DNA of 6,975 nucleotides from an uncultured Eubacteriales bacterium (GCA_934476025.1 CAKSNI010000055.1:1-6975), one strand, 5' to 3'; counted from the stretch's first letter, positions 1-6,820 are shown. Notes: a model not told the origin generated them from the sequence alone. Translations and numbers: made by a program.

Positions 1-431
1 TCGTTGTACTGTGTCTGCTGGTTATTCGTCGGGCCGGGTTGTTTTCGCTGCTGCTTTCGGCGGCGGCCATCTACGGCGGGGTTGTGATGACCAAAAAACT
101 GAATATTGAGTATGAGTATCTTGCAACAAACGGCGACCTCGATATTGACATGATTGTCGGTCGGGAAAAGCGCAAGCGCCTGCTTTCGTTGAACTGCCGC
201 CAGATCGTGTCGGTTCAGCGGTATGCAAAAGGAAAACTGCCGGGGCCTTCGGCCGGGTTTTCCAAAATTTCGGTGTACTGCAATCCGGATGATTCGGATG
301 CCTATACGCTGATTTTCTCCCATCCGAAAATGGGCAAGCTCTGTCTGACACTGGATTTACCGAAAGAAATGCAGGAAGCAATGCTTCCGTATATGGATGC
401 CTTGTTGGCACGGGAGGCTTTTCGGGATTGA
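1..431 (+). CDS. Small membrane protein, DUF6106-like, C-terminal part (5' end outside window)
   Basis: The reading frame is open from the left edge (first full codon at position 3) to TGA at 429-431, so the gene starts upstream and is partial. What is visible is the end of one hydrophobic helix (VVLCLLVI), a short RR turn, a second hydrophobic segment (LFSLLLSAAAIYGGVVM), then a soluble domain of about 100 residues beginning TKKLNIEYEYLATNGDLDID. The N-I-E-Y-E-Y...T-N-G-D/E-L-D-I-D signature followed by a basic KRKR stretch resembles the clostridial family labelled DUF6106 (from memory, not searched). The function is unknown. A membrane-anchored cytosolic domain is the likely topology, by inference from the RR turn and basic residues. 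Its stop lies 1 bp before the nnr start, so the two genes are probably translationally coupled. An internal ATG or the TTG at 39 could be called as a start, but the open frame and hydrophobic codons upstream argue against it. Confidence 0.7.
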   Translation, partial: VVLCLLVIRRAGLFSLLLSAAAIYGGVVMTKKLNIEYEYLATNGDLDIDMIVGREKRKRLLSLNCRQIVSVQRYAKGKLPGPSAGFSKISVYCNPDDSDAYTLIFSHPKMGKLCLTLDLPKEMQEAMLPYMDALLAREAFRD

Positions 432-432
432 A

Positions 433-1935
433 ATGATGAAACGGGATTTTTGTTTTGAAACGGCAACCATCCGGCAAATCGAAGAAGAAATGGTCCGTCG
501 CGGGCTTTGCGACGGGCTGTCTTTGATGGAACGGGCGGCTGCCGCTTTTTGTCGGGAACTGACCGAACGAAAAACGGTAAAGGGGCGCAGGGTAGCGGTG
601 GCGGTCGGCACCGGCAACAACGGGGGCGACGGATATGCCATCGCCCGGTTGCTCCGGGAGGCCGGTGCGGCGGTGACGGTTTATGCCATCGGCGAACCGA
701 AAACCGATTCGGCCCGGGAGATGAAGAAACGCTACCCCGGAGAGGTTGTGCCTTTTTCGGGAAAAGAGTCGCTGCGGGCTGATATCGTGGTGGATGCGCT
801 GCTCGGAATCGGAACGGTCGGCCCGGTTCGCGCGGCGATGGAAGAAGCGATTGCCGCCGTAAACCAAAGCGGTGCCTATGTTGCTTCGGTGGATGTGCCG
901 AGCGGCCTGGCGGCAGATTCGGCCGAACGGCCTTCCGTGGCGGTTCGGGCGGATTTGTGCGTTTCCTTCTTCGGTTATAAAAAAGCCCTTTTGATGTTTC
1001 CGGCGGCTGCCAACGCCGGCACGGTTGCGGTGGATTCTTTGGGCTGCGGGGAAGAATTTTTATCGGAATTCCCGGTGCAGGCCTGTATTTGCCGGCAGCT
1101 AACCTTTCCGAAACGGGAGGCCGATACCCACAAAGGGAACTACGGAACGGCCGCACTGGTGTGCGGAAGTGCCGGAATGGCCGGGGCGGCGATCCTTTCC
1201 TGTGATGCCGCGTTGCGCAGCGGGGCCGGACTGGTTCGGGCGGTGGTGCCGGAATCCGTTTATCCGATAGTGGCCGGTCGGGTTGCCGAAGCGGTGTTTG
1301 ACCGGTACACTTCCCGAAAAAAATCCATTTACGGCGCATTGGAAACGGCCTGCCGAAAAGCGACGGCGGTGCTGATCGGCTGCGGTCTTTCTCAGGGGAA
1401 AAACGCCGAAAGGTGCCTTGATTTTTTGCTGAAAAATGCCCGGGATCCGCTGGTGATCGATGCCGATGGCATAAATCTGCTGTCCCGTCGCATAGACTCT
1501 CTCAGACAGCTTTCCGAAAAGGTGCCGGTGCTGCTTACCCCTCATCCGGCGGAAATGGCACGGCTGTGCCGGAAAACGGTGGCCGAAATCGAACGGGATC
1601 GCCCGAAGGTTGCCCGGGAATTTGCCGAAACATACCATTGTACGGTAATCCTCAAGGGCAGCAAAACCGTAATTGCCGGCGAAAACGGCGAAGTATGGAT
1701 CAATGTGACGGGAAATCCCGGCATGGCTACCGGCGGAAGCGGGGATACGCTGGCCGGAATTGCGGTTTCGTTTCTGGCGCAGGGAATGCCGGTGCTTCAG
1801 GCCGGAATTTCGGCGGTATACTGTCATGCGGCTGCCGGAGATGCGGCGGCGAAGCGGCAGGGTGAACGGGGAATGCTCCCCCGGGATTTGATCGGGGAAA
1901 TCGGAAGGGTCTGTCAGTCTTTTGAGGAGTCGTGA
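433..1935 (+). CDS. nnr: Bifunctional NAD(P)H-hydrate epimerase / ADP-dependent NAD(P)H-hydrate dehydratase
   Basis: The 500-residue product is a two-domain cytosolic metabolite-repair enzyme. It epimerises R-NAD(P)HX to the S form and dehydrates S-NAD(P)HX back to NAD(P)H using ADP. The N-terminal YjeF_N (NnrE) domain covers about residues 1-215. It has the GTGNNGGDG loop at 59-67, VVDALLGIG at 119-127 with the expected catalytic/metal Asp121, and SVDVPSG at 152-158. The C-terminal ribokinase-like NnrD domain covers about 225-500. It has HKGNYG near 233, RSGAGLV near 262, LTPHPAEMARL at 368-378, LKGSKTVI at 407-414, and GNPGMATGGSGDTLAG at 427-442 with catalytic Asp438. Length matches full bifunctional family members. 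The start at ATG 433 (or ATG 436) was chosen because the family normally begins just before this first helix; ATG 397 would add 12 atypical residues and overlap the upstream gene. The nearest ribosome-binding-like site (GGGAGG, 412-417) is rather far (15 nt), so reinitiation after the upstream stop is plausible. Confidence 0.95.
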   Translation: MMKRDFCFETATIRQIEEEMVRRGLCDGLSLMERAAAAFCRELTERKTVKGRRVAVAVGTGNNGGDGYAIARLLREAGAAVTVYAIGEPKTDSAREMKKRYPGEVVPFSGKESLRADIVVDALLGIGTVGPVRAAMEEAIAAVNQSGAYVASVDVPSGLAADSAERPSVAVRADLCVSFFGYKKALLMFPAAANAGTVAVDSLGCGEEFLSEFPVQACICRQLTFPKREADTHKGNYGTAALVCGSAGMAGAAILSCDAALRSGAGLVRAVVPESVYPIVAGRVAEAVFDRYTSRKKSIYGALETACRKATAVLIGCGLSQGKNAERCLDFLLKNARDPLVIDADGINLLSRRIDSLRQLSEKVPVLLTPHPAEMARLCRKTVAEIERDRPKVAREFAETYHCTVILKGSKTVIAGENGEVWINVTGNPGMATGGSGDTLAGIAVSFLAQGMPVLQAGISAVYCHAAAGDAAAKRQGERGMLPRDLIGEIGRVCQSFEES

Positions 1936-1941
1936 CAGTTT

Positions 1942-2463
1942 ATGAAAAAAGCGGGCCTTTTGATTCTTTGTCTGGTTTTTCTTCTTTCTCTTTGCGGCTG
2001 CCGGGGGAAAAAGACAGCGGTTGGTGTGACCGCTGCGGGGCTTTCCTATGAAGCCGTTGTGCAGGACGGGGAAAGCACCTACCGGATTGCGGCCTGCATT
2101 GAAGCGGACGGCGCTTCCCGTTTTACCGTGATTCAGCCGGAACAACTGAAGGATTTTTCCTTTGCCTTTTTGAACGATTCCACGCTGGAAAGCTATCGGA
2201 AAAACCTGAAATTCACCCCGGATCTCGCCGCGATTCCCTACGGTGGCGCTTTGCGTCGATTGTATGAAATACACCGCTATTTCCGGGAAAACGGGTACAG
2301 TGTGTTTTGTGAAAACCGGGTGTATACCGCATCGGGGTACGCCGGGAAGGTTCCGTTTGTACTGACGGTTTCTCCGGCCGGTCTGCCGATTTCGGCCCGG
2401 TTCGACGATGGAATGACGGTGGAATTTTCCGGGGTTCGGCTGACAGGGGAATCCGAAACCTGA
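1942..2463 (+). CDS. Putative lipoprotein of unknown function
   Basis: The 173-residue product starts with a lipoprotein signal peptide: MKKAG, a hydrophobic stretch (about residues 5-17) and the lipobox LCGC with the lipidated Cys at residue 20, followed by a basic RGKK. The mature part (about 154 residues) should sit on the outer face of the cytoplasmic membrane. It alternates short beta-like segments (SRFTVIQPEQLKDFSFAF, VPFVLTV, LPISARFDDGMTVEFSGVRL) around a helical stretch (GALRRLYEIHRYF). This pattern of a small-molecule/lipid-binding beta-sheet lipoprotein is loosely like LolA/RseB-type folds, but I see no diagnostic motif, so function is not assigned. It starts 6 bp after the nnr stop. 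Its Shine-Dalgarno GAGGAG (1924-1929) lies within the nnr 3' end, 12 nt before ATG. It is the last gene before the terminator at 2555-2585, so it belongs to the nnr operon. Confidence 0.85.
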   Translation: MKKAGLLILCLVFLLSLCGCRGKKTAVGVTAAGLSYEAVVQDGESTYRIAACIEADGASRFTVIQPEQLKDFSFAFLNDSTLESYRKNLKFTPDLAAIPYGGALRRLYEIHRYFRENGYSVFCENRVYTASGYAGKVPFVLTVSPAGLPISARFDDGMTVEFSGVRLTGESET

Positions 2464-2474
2464 GAGTGAAAAGG

Positions 2475-2491
2475 GCGGCGTTTTTTGCCGC
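2475..2491 (+). other. Small hairpin in the 3' untranslated region of the nnr operon
   Basis: GCGGC (2475-2479) pairs with GCCGC (2487-2491) around a GTTTTTT loop, 12 nt after the lipoprotein stop. No T run follows, so it is not a terminator by itself; it might stabilise the transcript 3' end. The stretch from here to about 2554 is purine-rich and holds no gene that I can support. Confidence 0.3.
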
Positions 2492-2554
2492 ACCGAAAAA
2501 GAAAAACCGAAAAGGCGCTTTGAAATAAAAAACGGGTGATCAAAAGGGATGCCG

Positions 2555-2585
2555 CGGCCGACCGAAAGGGTCGGCCGATTTTTTT
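2555..2585 (+). terminator. Rho-independent terminator of the nnr operon
   Basis: A 9-bp perfect stem, CGGCCGACC (2555-2563) with GGTCGGCCG (2569-2577), closes a GAAAG loop and is followed by A and seven T (2579-2585). It lies 91 bp past the lipoprotein stop and separates this operon from nifJ. The segment GGCCGATTTTT occurs twice (2573-2583 and 2587-2597), giving a second T run that could act as a backup after alternative pairing. Confidence 0.88.
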
Positions 2586-2638
2586 GGGCCGATTTTTCAC
2601 GGGAACGGGGAATGTGGGGCGGTTTTGCGCCGCTTTTG

Positions 2639-2697
2639 AAAAAATTTTAAAAAAGAAGTTTTTTTACCTTTACAGAATGTCGAAAAGGTGGTACAAT
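2639..2697 (+). promoter_or_regulatory. Sigma-A-type nifJ promoter with upstream A/T tracts
   Basis: A -35 TTTACA (2669-2674) is separated by exactly 17 bp from a -10 TACAAT (2692-2697). The TG at 2689-2690 makes an extended -10. Immediately upstream, phased A and T runs (AAAAAATTTT, AAAAAA, TTTTTTT; 2639-2665) resemble an UP element. Expected transcription start is about 2703-2705, giving a 5' leader of about 90 nt before nifJ. The features together suggest strong constitutive transcription, fitting a central metabolic enzyme. No obvious operator was seen. Confidence 0.82.
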
Positions 2698-2728
2698 ACG
2701 ATAGGTTGGAATTTTTGTGCCGGGAGAG

Positions 2729-2745
2729 CGCTGCCAAAAGCGGCG
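2729..2745 (+). other. Possible weak hairpin in the nifJ 5' leader
   Basis: CGCTG (2729-2733) can pair with CGGCG (2741-2745), including one G-U pair, around CCAAAAG. It sits in the otherwise unremarkable GC-rich leader of nifJ. I recognise no riboswitch or known leader motif; it may only affect RNA stability or ribosome access. Confidence 0.25.
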
Positions 2746-2779
2746 GCGGATCTTCGCGCCGAAATTCACACGAATACTT

Positions 2780-2786
2780 AAGGAGG
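2780..2786 (+). promoter_or_regulatory. Strong ribosome binding site of nifJ
   Basis: AAGGAGG lies 7 nt before ATG 2794, an essentially ideal Shine-Dalgarno sequence and spacing. It fixes the nifJ start and predicts efficient translation. Confidence 0.93.
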
Positions 2787-2793
2787 ATTTTCC

Positions 2794-5700
2794 ATGGCAA
2801 GAAAGTTTAAAACTATGGACGGAAACAACGCTGCCGCTCATGTAGCCTATGCGTTTACCGAAGTAGCCGGAATTTATCCGATTACCCCGTCCAGCCCGAT
2901 GGCAGACTATGTGGATCAATGGTCGGCCCAGGGCCTCAAGAACATTTTCGGAACCACCGTAAATGTTGTTGAAATGCAGTCGGAGGCCGGTGCTTCCGGT
3001 ACCGTTCACGGCTCGTTGGCCGCCGGTGCTTTGACCACCACCTTCACGGCTTCTCAGGGTCTTCTTCTGATGATTCCGAATATGTACAAAATCGCGGGTG
3101 AATTGCTGCCCTGCGTTTTCCATGTGTCGGCCCGCTGCGTAGCCAGCCACGCCCTCAATATTTTCGGGGATCATTCCGATGTTTATGCCTGCCGTCAGAC
3201 CGGCTTTGCCATGCTCGCGGAAACCAATCCGCAGGAAGTTATGGATCTGGCTCCGGTGGCTCACCTCGCTTCGATTGAAGGCCGGGTTCCGTTCATCAAC
3301 TTCTTTGACGGATTCCGTACTTCCCACGAAATCCAGAAGGTACAGACCTGGGATTACGAAGATCTCAAGGAAATGTGCGATATGGATGCGGTTGAAGCCT
3401 TCCGTAAACGGGCTTTGAATCCGGAACATCCGGTGATGCGCGGTTCTCACGAAAACGGAGATATTTTCTTCCAGCATCGTGAAGCCTGCAACAAATACTA
3501 TGATGCCATTCCGGAAATCGCCCAGAAGTACATGGACAAAATCAACGCGAAAATCGGTACCGATTACAAGCTCTTCAACTATTACGGAGCTCCGGATGCC
3601 GACCGTGTGATCATTGCTATGGGTTCTGTCTGCGATGTGGCGGAAGAAGTGATCGATTATCTGAATGCTGCCGGGCAGAAAGTCGGCCTGGTAAAGGTTC
3701 GTCTGTATCGTCCGTTCTCCAGCGAAAAACTGGTGGAAGCCATTCCGCAGTCGGTTCGTTCCATTGCGGTTCTTGACCGTACCAAAGAACCGGGTGCCAT
3801 CGGCGAACCGCTTTATCTGGATGTCGTGGCCGCTTTGGCCGCAACCGGCCGGAAGATCGACACCGTGATCGGCGGCCGTTACGGTCTGGGCTCGAAAGAC
3901 ACTCCGCCTTCCAGCCTCTTTGCGGTTTATGAAGAACTGGCCAAGGATCAGCCGAAGGCTCACTTCACCATGGGCATTGACGACGATGTGACCGATCTTT
4001 CTCTGGAAGAAAAACCGGCTCCGAACACGGCAGCTCCCGGCACCATCGAATGCAAATTCTGGGGTCTGGGCGGCGACGGTACCGTCGGTGCCAATAAAGA
4101 CTCGATCAAGATCATCGGCGATCATACCGACAAATATGTTCAGGCATATTTCCAGTATGACTCCAAAAAGACCGGCGGTATCACCATTTCGCATCTGCGC
4201 TTCGGTGATAAACCGATCAAGAGCCCGTACTATATCAATAAGGCCGACTTTGTTGCCTGCCACAATCCGTCCTATGTTATCAAGGGCTACAAGATGGTCG
4301 ATGATGTAAAGCCGGGCGGCGTTTTCCTGATCAACTGCCAGTGGACGGCACAAGAACTGGATAAGCATATGCCGGCCGAAGCCAAACGCTATATTGCCAA
4401 GAACAACATTCAGCTTTATACCGTTAACGCCATTGACATTGCCGCTCAGATCGGCCTCGGCAAGCGTACCAACACGGTTTTGCAGTCGGCCTTCTTTGCG
4501 CTGGCGAAGGTTCTCCCGGTGGATGAAGCCATCGGCTACATGAAAGAAAAAGCCCAGAAGTTTATGAAGAAGGGCAAAGAAATCGTCGAGATGAACGAAA
4601 AGGCTATCGATGCCGGTGCTACCGCTTTCGTGAAGATCGATGTTCCGGCTGATTGGGCCAACGCGGTGGATGCTCCGGTTGCCGCTACCGAAAACGGTCC
4701 GGAAAAACTGGTTAAGATGGTAGATAACATCATGAAACCGGTTGGCCTGATGAAAGGGGATTCTCTGCCGGTATCGGCCTTTATGGACCATGTGGACGGC
4801 ACCTTTGAACAGGGCGCTTCCGCTTATGAAAAACGCGGCGTTGCCGTGATGGTACCGACCTGGAATGCCGAAACCTGCGCCAAATGTAATAAGTGCGCCT
4901 TTGTATGTCCGCATGCTACCATCCGTCCGTATGCTTTGACGGATGAAGAAGTTGCCAACGCTCCGGAAAATATCCGGATTGCGCCGAAGCCCATCGTGAA
5001 AACCGATTATAAATACACCCTGGCGGTTTCTCCGCTGGATTGTATGGGATGCGGCGTTTGTATCGGCGTTTGCCCGACCAATTCTCTGAAGATGGTCCCG
5101 CGGGAAGAGGAAGAACCGCAGCAGAAGGTATTCGATTACTGCGTAGAAAAGGTTTCCGAAAAGAAGGATATCGCTACGGCTGCCAATGTTATTTCTTCTC
5201 AGTTCCGCAAACCGCTGCTTGAATTCTCCGGTTCCTGCGCCGGCTGTGCCGAAACTTCCTATGCTCGCCTGGTTACTCAGCTCTTCGGTGACAGAATGTA
5301 CATTTCCAACGCAACCGGATGTTCCTCTATTTGGGGCGGCCCGGCTGCCACCTCTCCGTATACCACGGATAAGAACGGCCACGGCCCGGCCTGGGCGAAC
5401 TCCCTGTTCGAAGACAACGCCGAACACGGCCTTGGTATGTATCTCGGCCAGAAAGCCATGCGTGACCGCCTGATTTCCGAAGTGCGTGAAATCGTTGCTT
5501 CCGAAAAGGCATCCGACGCAGTGAAAGCGGCCGGTGACGAATATCTCGCCACGCTGGAAGACGGCGAAAAGAACGGTGCGGCTGCTGATGCCCTGGTAGA
5601 GGCCATCAAGGCTGCCGGTGCGGATTGCTGCCTGTGCAAAGATGTGGTGGATCACGCAGAATTCCTCGGCAAGAAGTCGGTATGGATCTTCGGCGGTGAC

Positions 5701-6333
5701 GGATGGGCTTATGATATCGGTTTTGGCGGCCTGGATCATGTTCTGGCCTCCGGCAACGATGTCAATGTTATGGTATTCGATACCGAAGTTTACTCCAACA
5801 CCGGCGGGCAGGCTTCGAAGGCTTCGAGAATCGGTCAGGTTGCTCAGTTTGCGGCAGCCGGAAAATCGATCAAGAAGAAATCTCTGGCGGAAATCGCGAT
5901 GTCCTACGGCTATGTGTATGTAGCTCAGGTGGCAATGGGTGCGGATATGAATCAGACCCTGAAGGCCATCAAGGAAGCGGAAGCCTATCACGGCCCGTCG
6001 CTGGTGATCGGCTATGCTCCCTGCGAAATGCACAGCATTAAGGGCGGCATGGTGAACTGCCAGAAGGAAATGAAGAAAGCGGTTGATTGCGGTTACTGGA
6101 ATATGTTCCGTTTCAATCCGGCTCTGAAGGCCGAAGGCAAGAACCCCTTCACCATCGATTGCAAGCCGGCAACGGCCGACTATAAGGAATTCCTGATGGG
6201 TGAAGCCCGGTATTCTTCTTTGACCCGTTCCTTCCCGGATCGTGCGAAGGTTCTCTTCGACGAAGCGGCGGAAACCTCGAAAGAAACCAGAGAACATCTG
6301 GAAAAACTGGTTGCCCTGTACGGGAAAGACTGA
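2794..6333 (+). CDS. nifJ: Pyruvate:ferredoxin (flavodoxin) oxidoreductase, single-chain homodimeric type
   Basis: The complete 1179-residue enzyme oxidises pyruvate with CoA to acetyl-CoA and CO2 and reduces ferredoxin or flavodoxin in the cytoplasm. Domains in order: pyrimidine-binding domain I (about 1-250) with YPITPSSPM at 28-36; the transketolase C-like domain II (about 260-410); the gamma-type domain III (about 415-625); a two-cluster ferredoxin domain (about 680-780); and the thiamine diphosphate domain (about 805-1179). Thr31, Glu64 and Arg114 match the Desulfovibrio africanus active-site residues in position, and Asn1002 in YSNTGGQ corresponds to its Asn996. Cluster ligands are C695/C698/C701 with C760, and C750/C753/C756 with C705 (ferredoxin type). 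The proximal cluster ligands are C815, C818, C843 and C1077. GDGWAYDIG at 968-976 begins the diphosphate/metal site. An extra CCLC (945-948) is seen. It is a separate transcription unit with its own promoter and terminator. It has no frameshift, and its codon choice is more biased than that of nnr, suggesting high expression. Confidence 0.98.
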   Translation: MARKFKTMDGNNAAAHVAYAFTEVAGIYPITPSSPMADYVDQWSAQGLKNIFGTTVNVVEMQSEAGASGTVHGSLAAGALTTTFTASQGLLLMIPNMYKIAGELLPCVFHVSARCVASHALNIFGDHSDVYACRQTGFAMLAETNPQEVMDLAPVAHLASIEGRVPFINFFDGFRTSHEIQKVQTWDYEDLKEMCDMDAVEAFRKRALNPEHPVMRGSHENGDIFFQHREACNKYYDAIPEIAQKYMDKINAKIGTDYKLFNYYGAPDADRVIIAMGSVCDVAEEVIDYLNAAGQKVGLVKVRLYRPFSSEKLVEAIPQSVRSIAVLDRTKEPGAIGEPLYLDVVAALAATGRKIDTVIGGRYGLGSKDTPPSSLFAVYEELAKDQPKAHFTMGIDDDVTDLSLEEKPAPNTAAPGTIECKFWGLGGDGTVGANKDSIKIIGDHTDKYVQAYFQYDSKKTGGITISHLRFGDKPIKSPYYINKADFVACHNPSYVIKGYKMVDDVKPGGVFLINCQWTAQELDKHMPAEAKRYIAKNNIQLYTVNAIDIAAQIGLGKRTNTVLQSAFFALAKVLPVDEAIGYMKEKAQKFMKKGKEIVEMNEKAIDAGATAFVKIDVPADWANAVDAPVAATENGPEKLVKMVDNIMKPVGLMKGDSLPVSAFMDHVDGTFEQGASAYEKRGVAVMVPTWNAETCAKCNKCAFVCPHATIRPYALTDEEVANAPENIRIAPKPIVKTDYKYTLAVSPLDCMGCGVCIGVCPTNSLKMVPREEEEPQQKVFDYCVEKVSEKKDIATAANVISSQFRKPLLEFSGSCAGCAETSYARLVTQLFGDRMYISNATGCSSIWGGPAATSPYTTDKNGHGPAWANSLFEDNAEHGLGMYLGQKAMRDRLISEVREIVASEKASDAVKAAGDEYLATLEDGEKNGAAADALVEAIKAAGADCCLCKDVVDHAEFLGKKSVWIFGGDGWAYDIGFGGLDHVLASGNDVNVMVFDTEVYSNTGGQASKASRIGQVAQFAAAGKSIKKKSLAEIAMSYGYVYVAQVAMGADMNQTLKAIKEAEAYHGPSLVIGYAPCEMHSIKGGMVNCQKEMKKAVDCGYWNMFRFNPALKAEGKNPFTIDCKPATADYKEFLMGEARYSSLTRSFPDRAKVLFDEAAETSKETREHLEKLVALYGKD

Positions 6334-6347
6334 TTTTTTCGAATAAT

Positions 6348-6394
6348 AGCCCCCGGGGCCGGCGTTTTACGCCGGCCCCGGGGGCTTACTTTTT
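6348..6394 (+). terminator. Rho-independent terminator of nifJ (17-bp GC-rich stem)
   Basis: A perfect 17-bp inverted repeat (arms 6348-6364 and 6370-6386) encloses the loop TTTTA and is followed by TACTTTTT (to 6394). It begins 15 nt after the nifJ stop. The T run is interrupted by A and C, but the very stable stem should compensate. On the minus strand the hairpin is followed by A-rich sequence, so it is not an obvious terminator for acpP, which has its own. Confidence 0.9.
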
Positions 6395-6399
6395 GGCTG

Positions 6400-6419
6400 G
6401 CCCCTGAATTGGGGCTTTT
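6400..6419 (+). terminator. Possible secondary (backup) terminator hairpin
   Basis: GCCCC (6400-6404) pairs with GGGGC (6411-6415) around TGAATT, followed by TTTT (6416-6419). The stem is only 5 bp and the T run short. Lying just behind the strong nifJ terminator, it may catch read-through; chance pairing is also possible. Confidence 0.4.
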
Positions 6420-6431
6420 GAGGCAGCTATG

Positions 6432-6466
6432 CCGCCGTTGGCTTTTTCACCGGATCGGTGCGGCGG
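6432..6466. other. Nested inverted repeats between convergent genes
   Basis: An outer pair CCGCCG (6432-6437) and CGGCGG (6461-6466) encloses an inner pair CACCG (6448-6452) and CGGTG (6456-6460) with a GAT loop. The inner stem stacks directly on the outer one on the 3' side, with a 10-nt bulge on the 5' side. Neither strand shows a proper T run after it. Role unknown; it lies in the nifJ-acpP gap, and no gene is seen from 6420 to 6526. Confidence 0.35.
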
Positions 6467-6526
6467 AAAGATACCTTATAAGAGAAAATTACGAAGAAAA
6501 GTGGGGCTGGGGTTTCGGAAAAAGGC

Positions 6527-6557
6527 AAAAAGAAAACCCATCCGGTTTAGGGATGGG
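6527..6557 (-). terminator. Rho-independent terminator of acpP
   Basis: Read on the minus strand, CCCATCC (6557-6551) pairs with GGATGGG (6543-6537) around a 7-nt loop, followed by TTTTCTTTTT (6536-6527). It begins 24 nt after the acpP stop, so acpP ends its transcript here without a downstream co-transcribed gene. Confidence 0.88.
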
Positions 6558-6581
6558 AGAAAGAAAGCGGTTTTTGATTTT

Positions 6582-6812
6582 TTAATTCTGATGATCCTGG
6601 ATATAATTGACAACATCACCGATGGTTTTGACATTTTCAATCGCTTCGTCCGGGATTTCCACATCAAATTCATCTTCGATCGACATCAACAGTTCCACAA
6701 CATCAATGCTGTCGGCCCCGAGGTCTTCGGCGATCTTGGTGTCCATAGTCATTTTTTCGGGATCAGCGTCCAATTGTTCTGCCAAAATTGCTTTGATCTT
6801 TTCAAATACCAT
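6582..6812 (-). CDS. acpP: Acyl carrier protein
   Basis: The 76-residue acidic, four-helix protein carries growing acyl chains as thioesters on a 4'-phosphopantetheine arm during type II fatty-acid synthesis in the cytoplasm. The attachment motif LGADSIDVVEL is at residues 31-41, with the modified Ser35. The helix II recognition region (IDVVELLMSIEDEF) and helix III region (VEIPDEAIENVKTIGDVV) follow the family pattern, and the length is typical. The start is the ATG at 6812-6810, giving MVFEKIKAIL. An in-frame ATG at 6845 would add 11 residues that include the ribosome binding site, so it is rejected. The gene has its own promoter and terminator and converges on nifJ. It is thus outside the plsX-fab-acpP-rnc type clusters common in Firmicutes. 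A genome may hold further ACP copies (for example for secondary metabolism), but this sequence looks like the housekeeping type. Confidence 0.96.
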   Translation of the reverse strand: MVFEKIKAILAEQLDADPEKMTMDTKIAEDLGADSIDVVELLMSIEDEFDVEIPDEAIENVKTIGDVVNYIQDHQN

Positions 6813-6820
6813 ACTAAAAA

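Noticed and set aside
397..432. Upstream ATG 397 as the start of nnr
   Set aside because: It overlaps the previous gene by 35 bp, lacks a well-placed ribosome binding site and adds 12 residues outside the family's usual N-terminus.
22..867. 281-codon minus-strand open frame at the left edge
   Set aside because: It is antisense to the DUF6106-like gene and nnr, with no recognisable domain and an unnatural residue composition.
302..1339. 345-codon minus-strand open frame over the 5' half of nnr
   Set aside because: The product is extremely rich in Arg and Pro, typical of an antisense reading of GC-rich coding sequence, and the opposite strand has clear NnrE motifs.
1099..2493. 464-codon minus-strand open frame across nnr and the lipoprotein gene
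   Set aside because: It runs antisense in codon register with two well-supported plus-strand genes and has low-complexity, basic composition; it is a shadow of codon bias.
2573..2597. Tandem repeat of GGCCGATTTTT as a possible CRISPR or regulatory repeat
   Set aside because: Only two copies exist and the first is part of the terminator stem and T run; it most likely arose by local duplication.
2536..2781. 81-codon plus-strand frame between the lipoprotein gene and nifJ
   Set aside because: It spans the operon terminator, the A/T tracts and the nifJ promoter, has no ribosome binding site and resembles no family.
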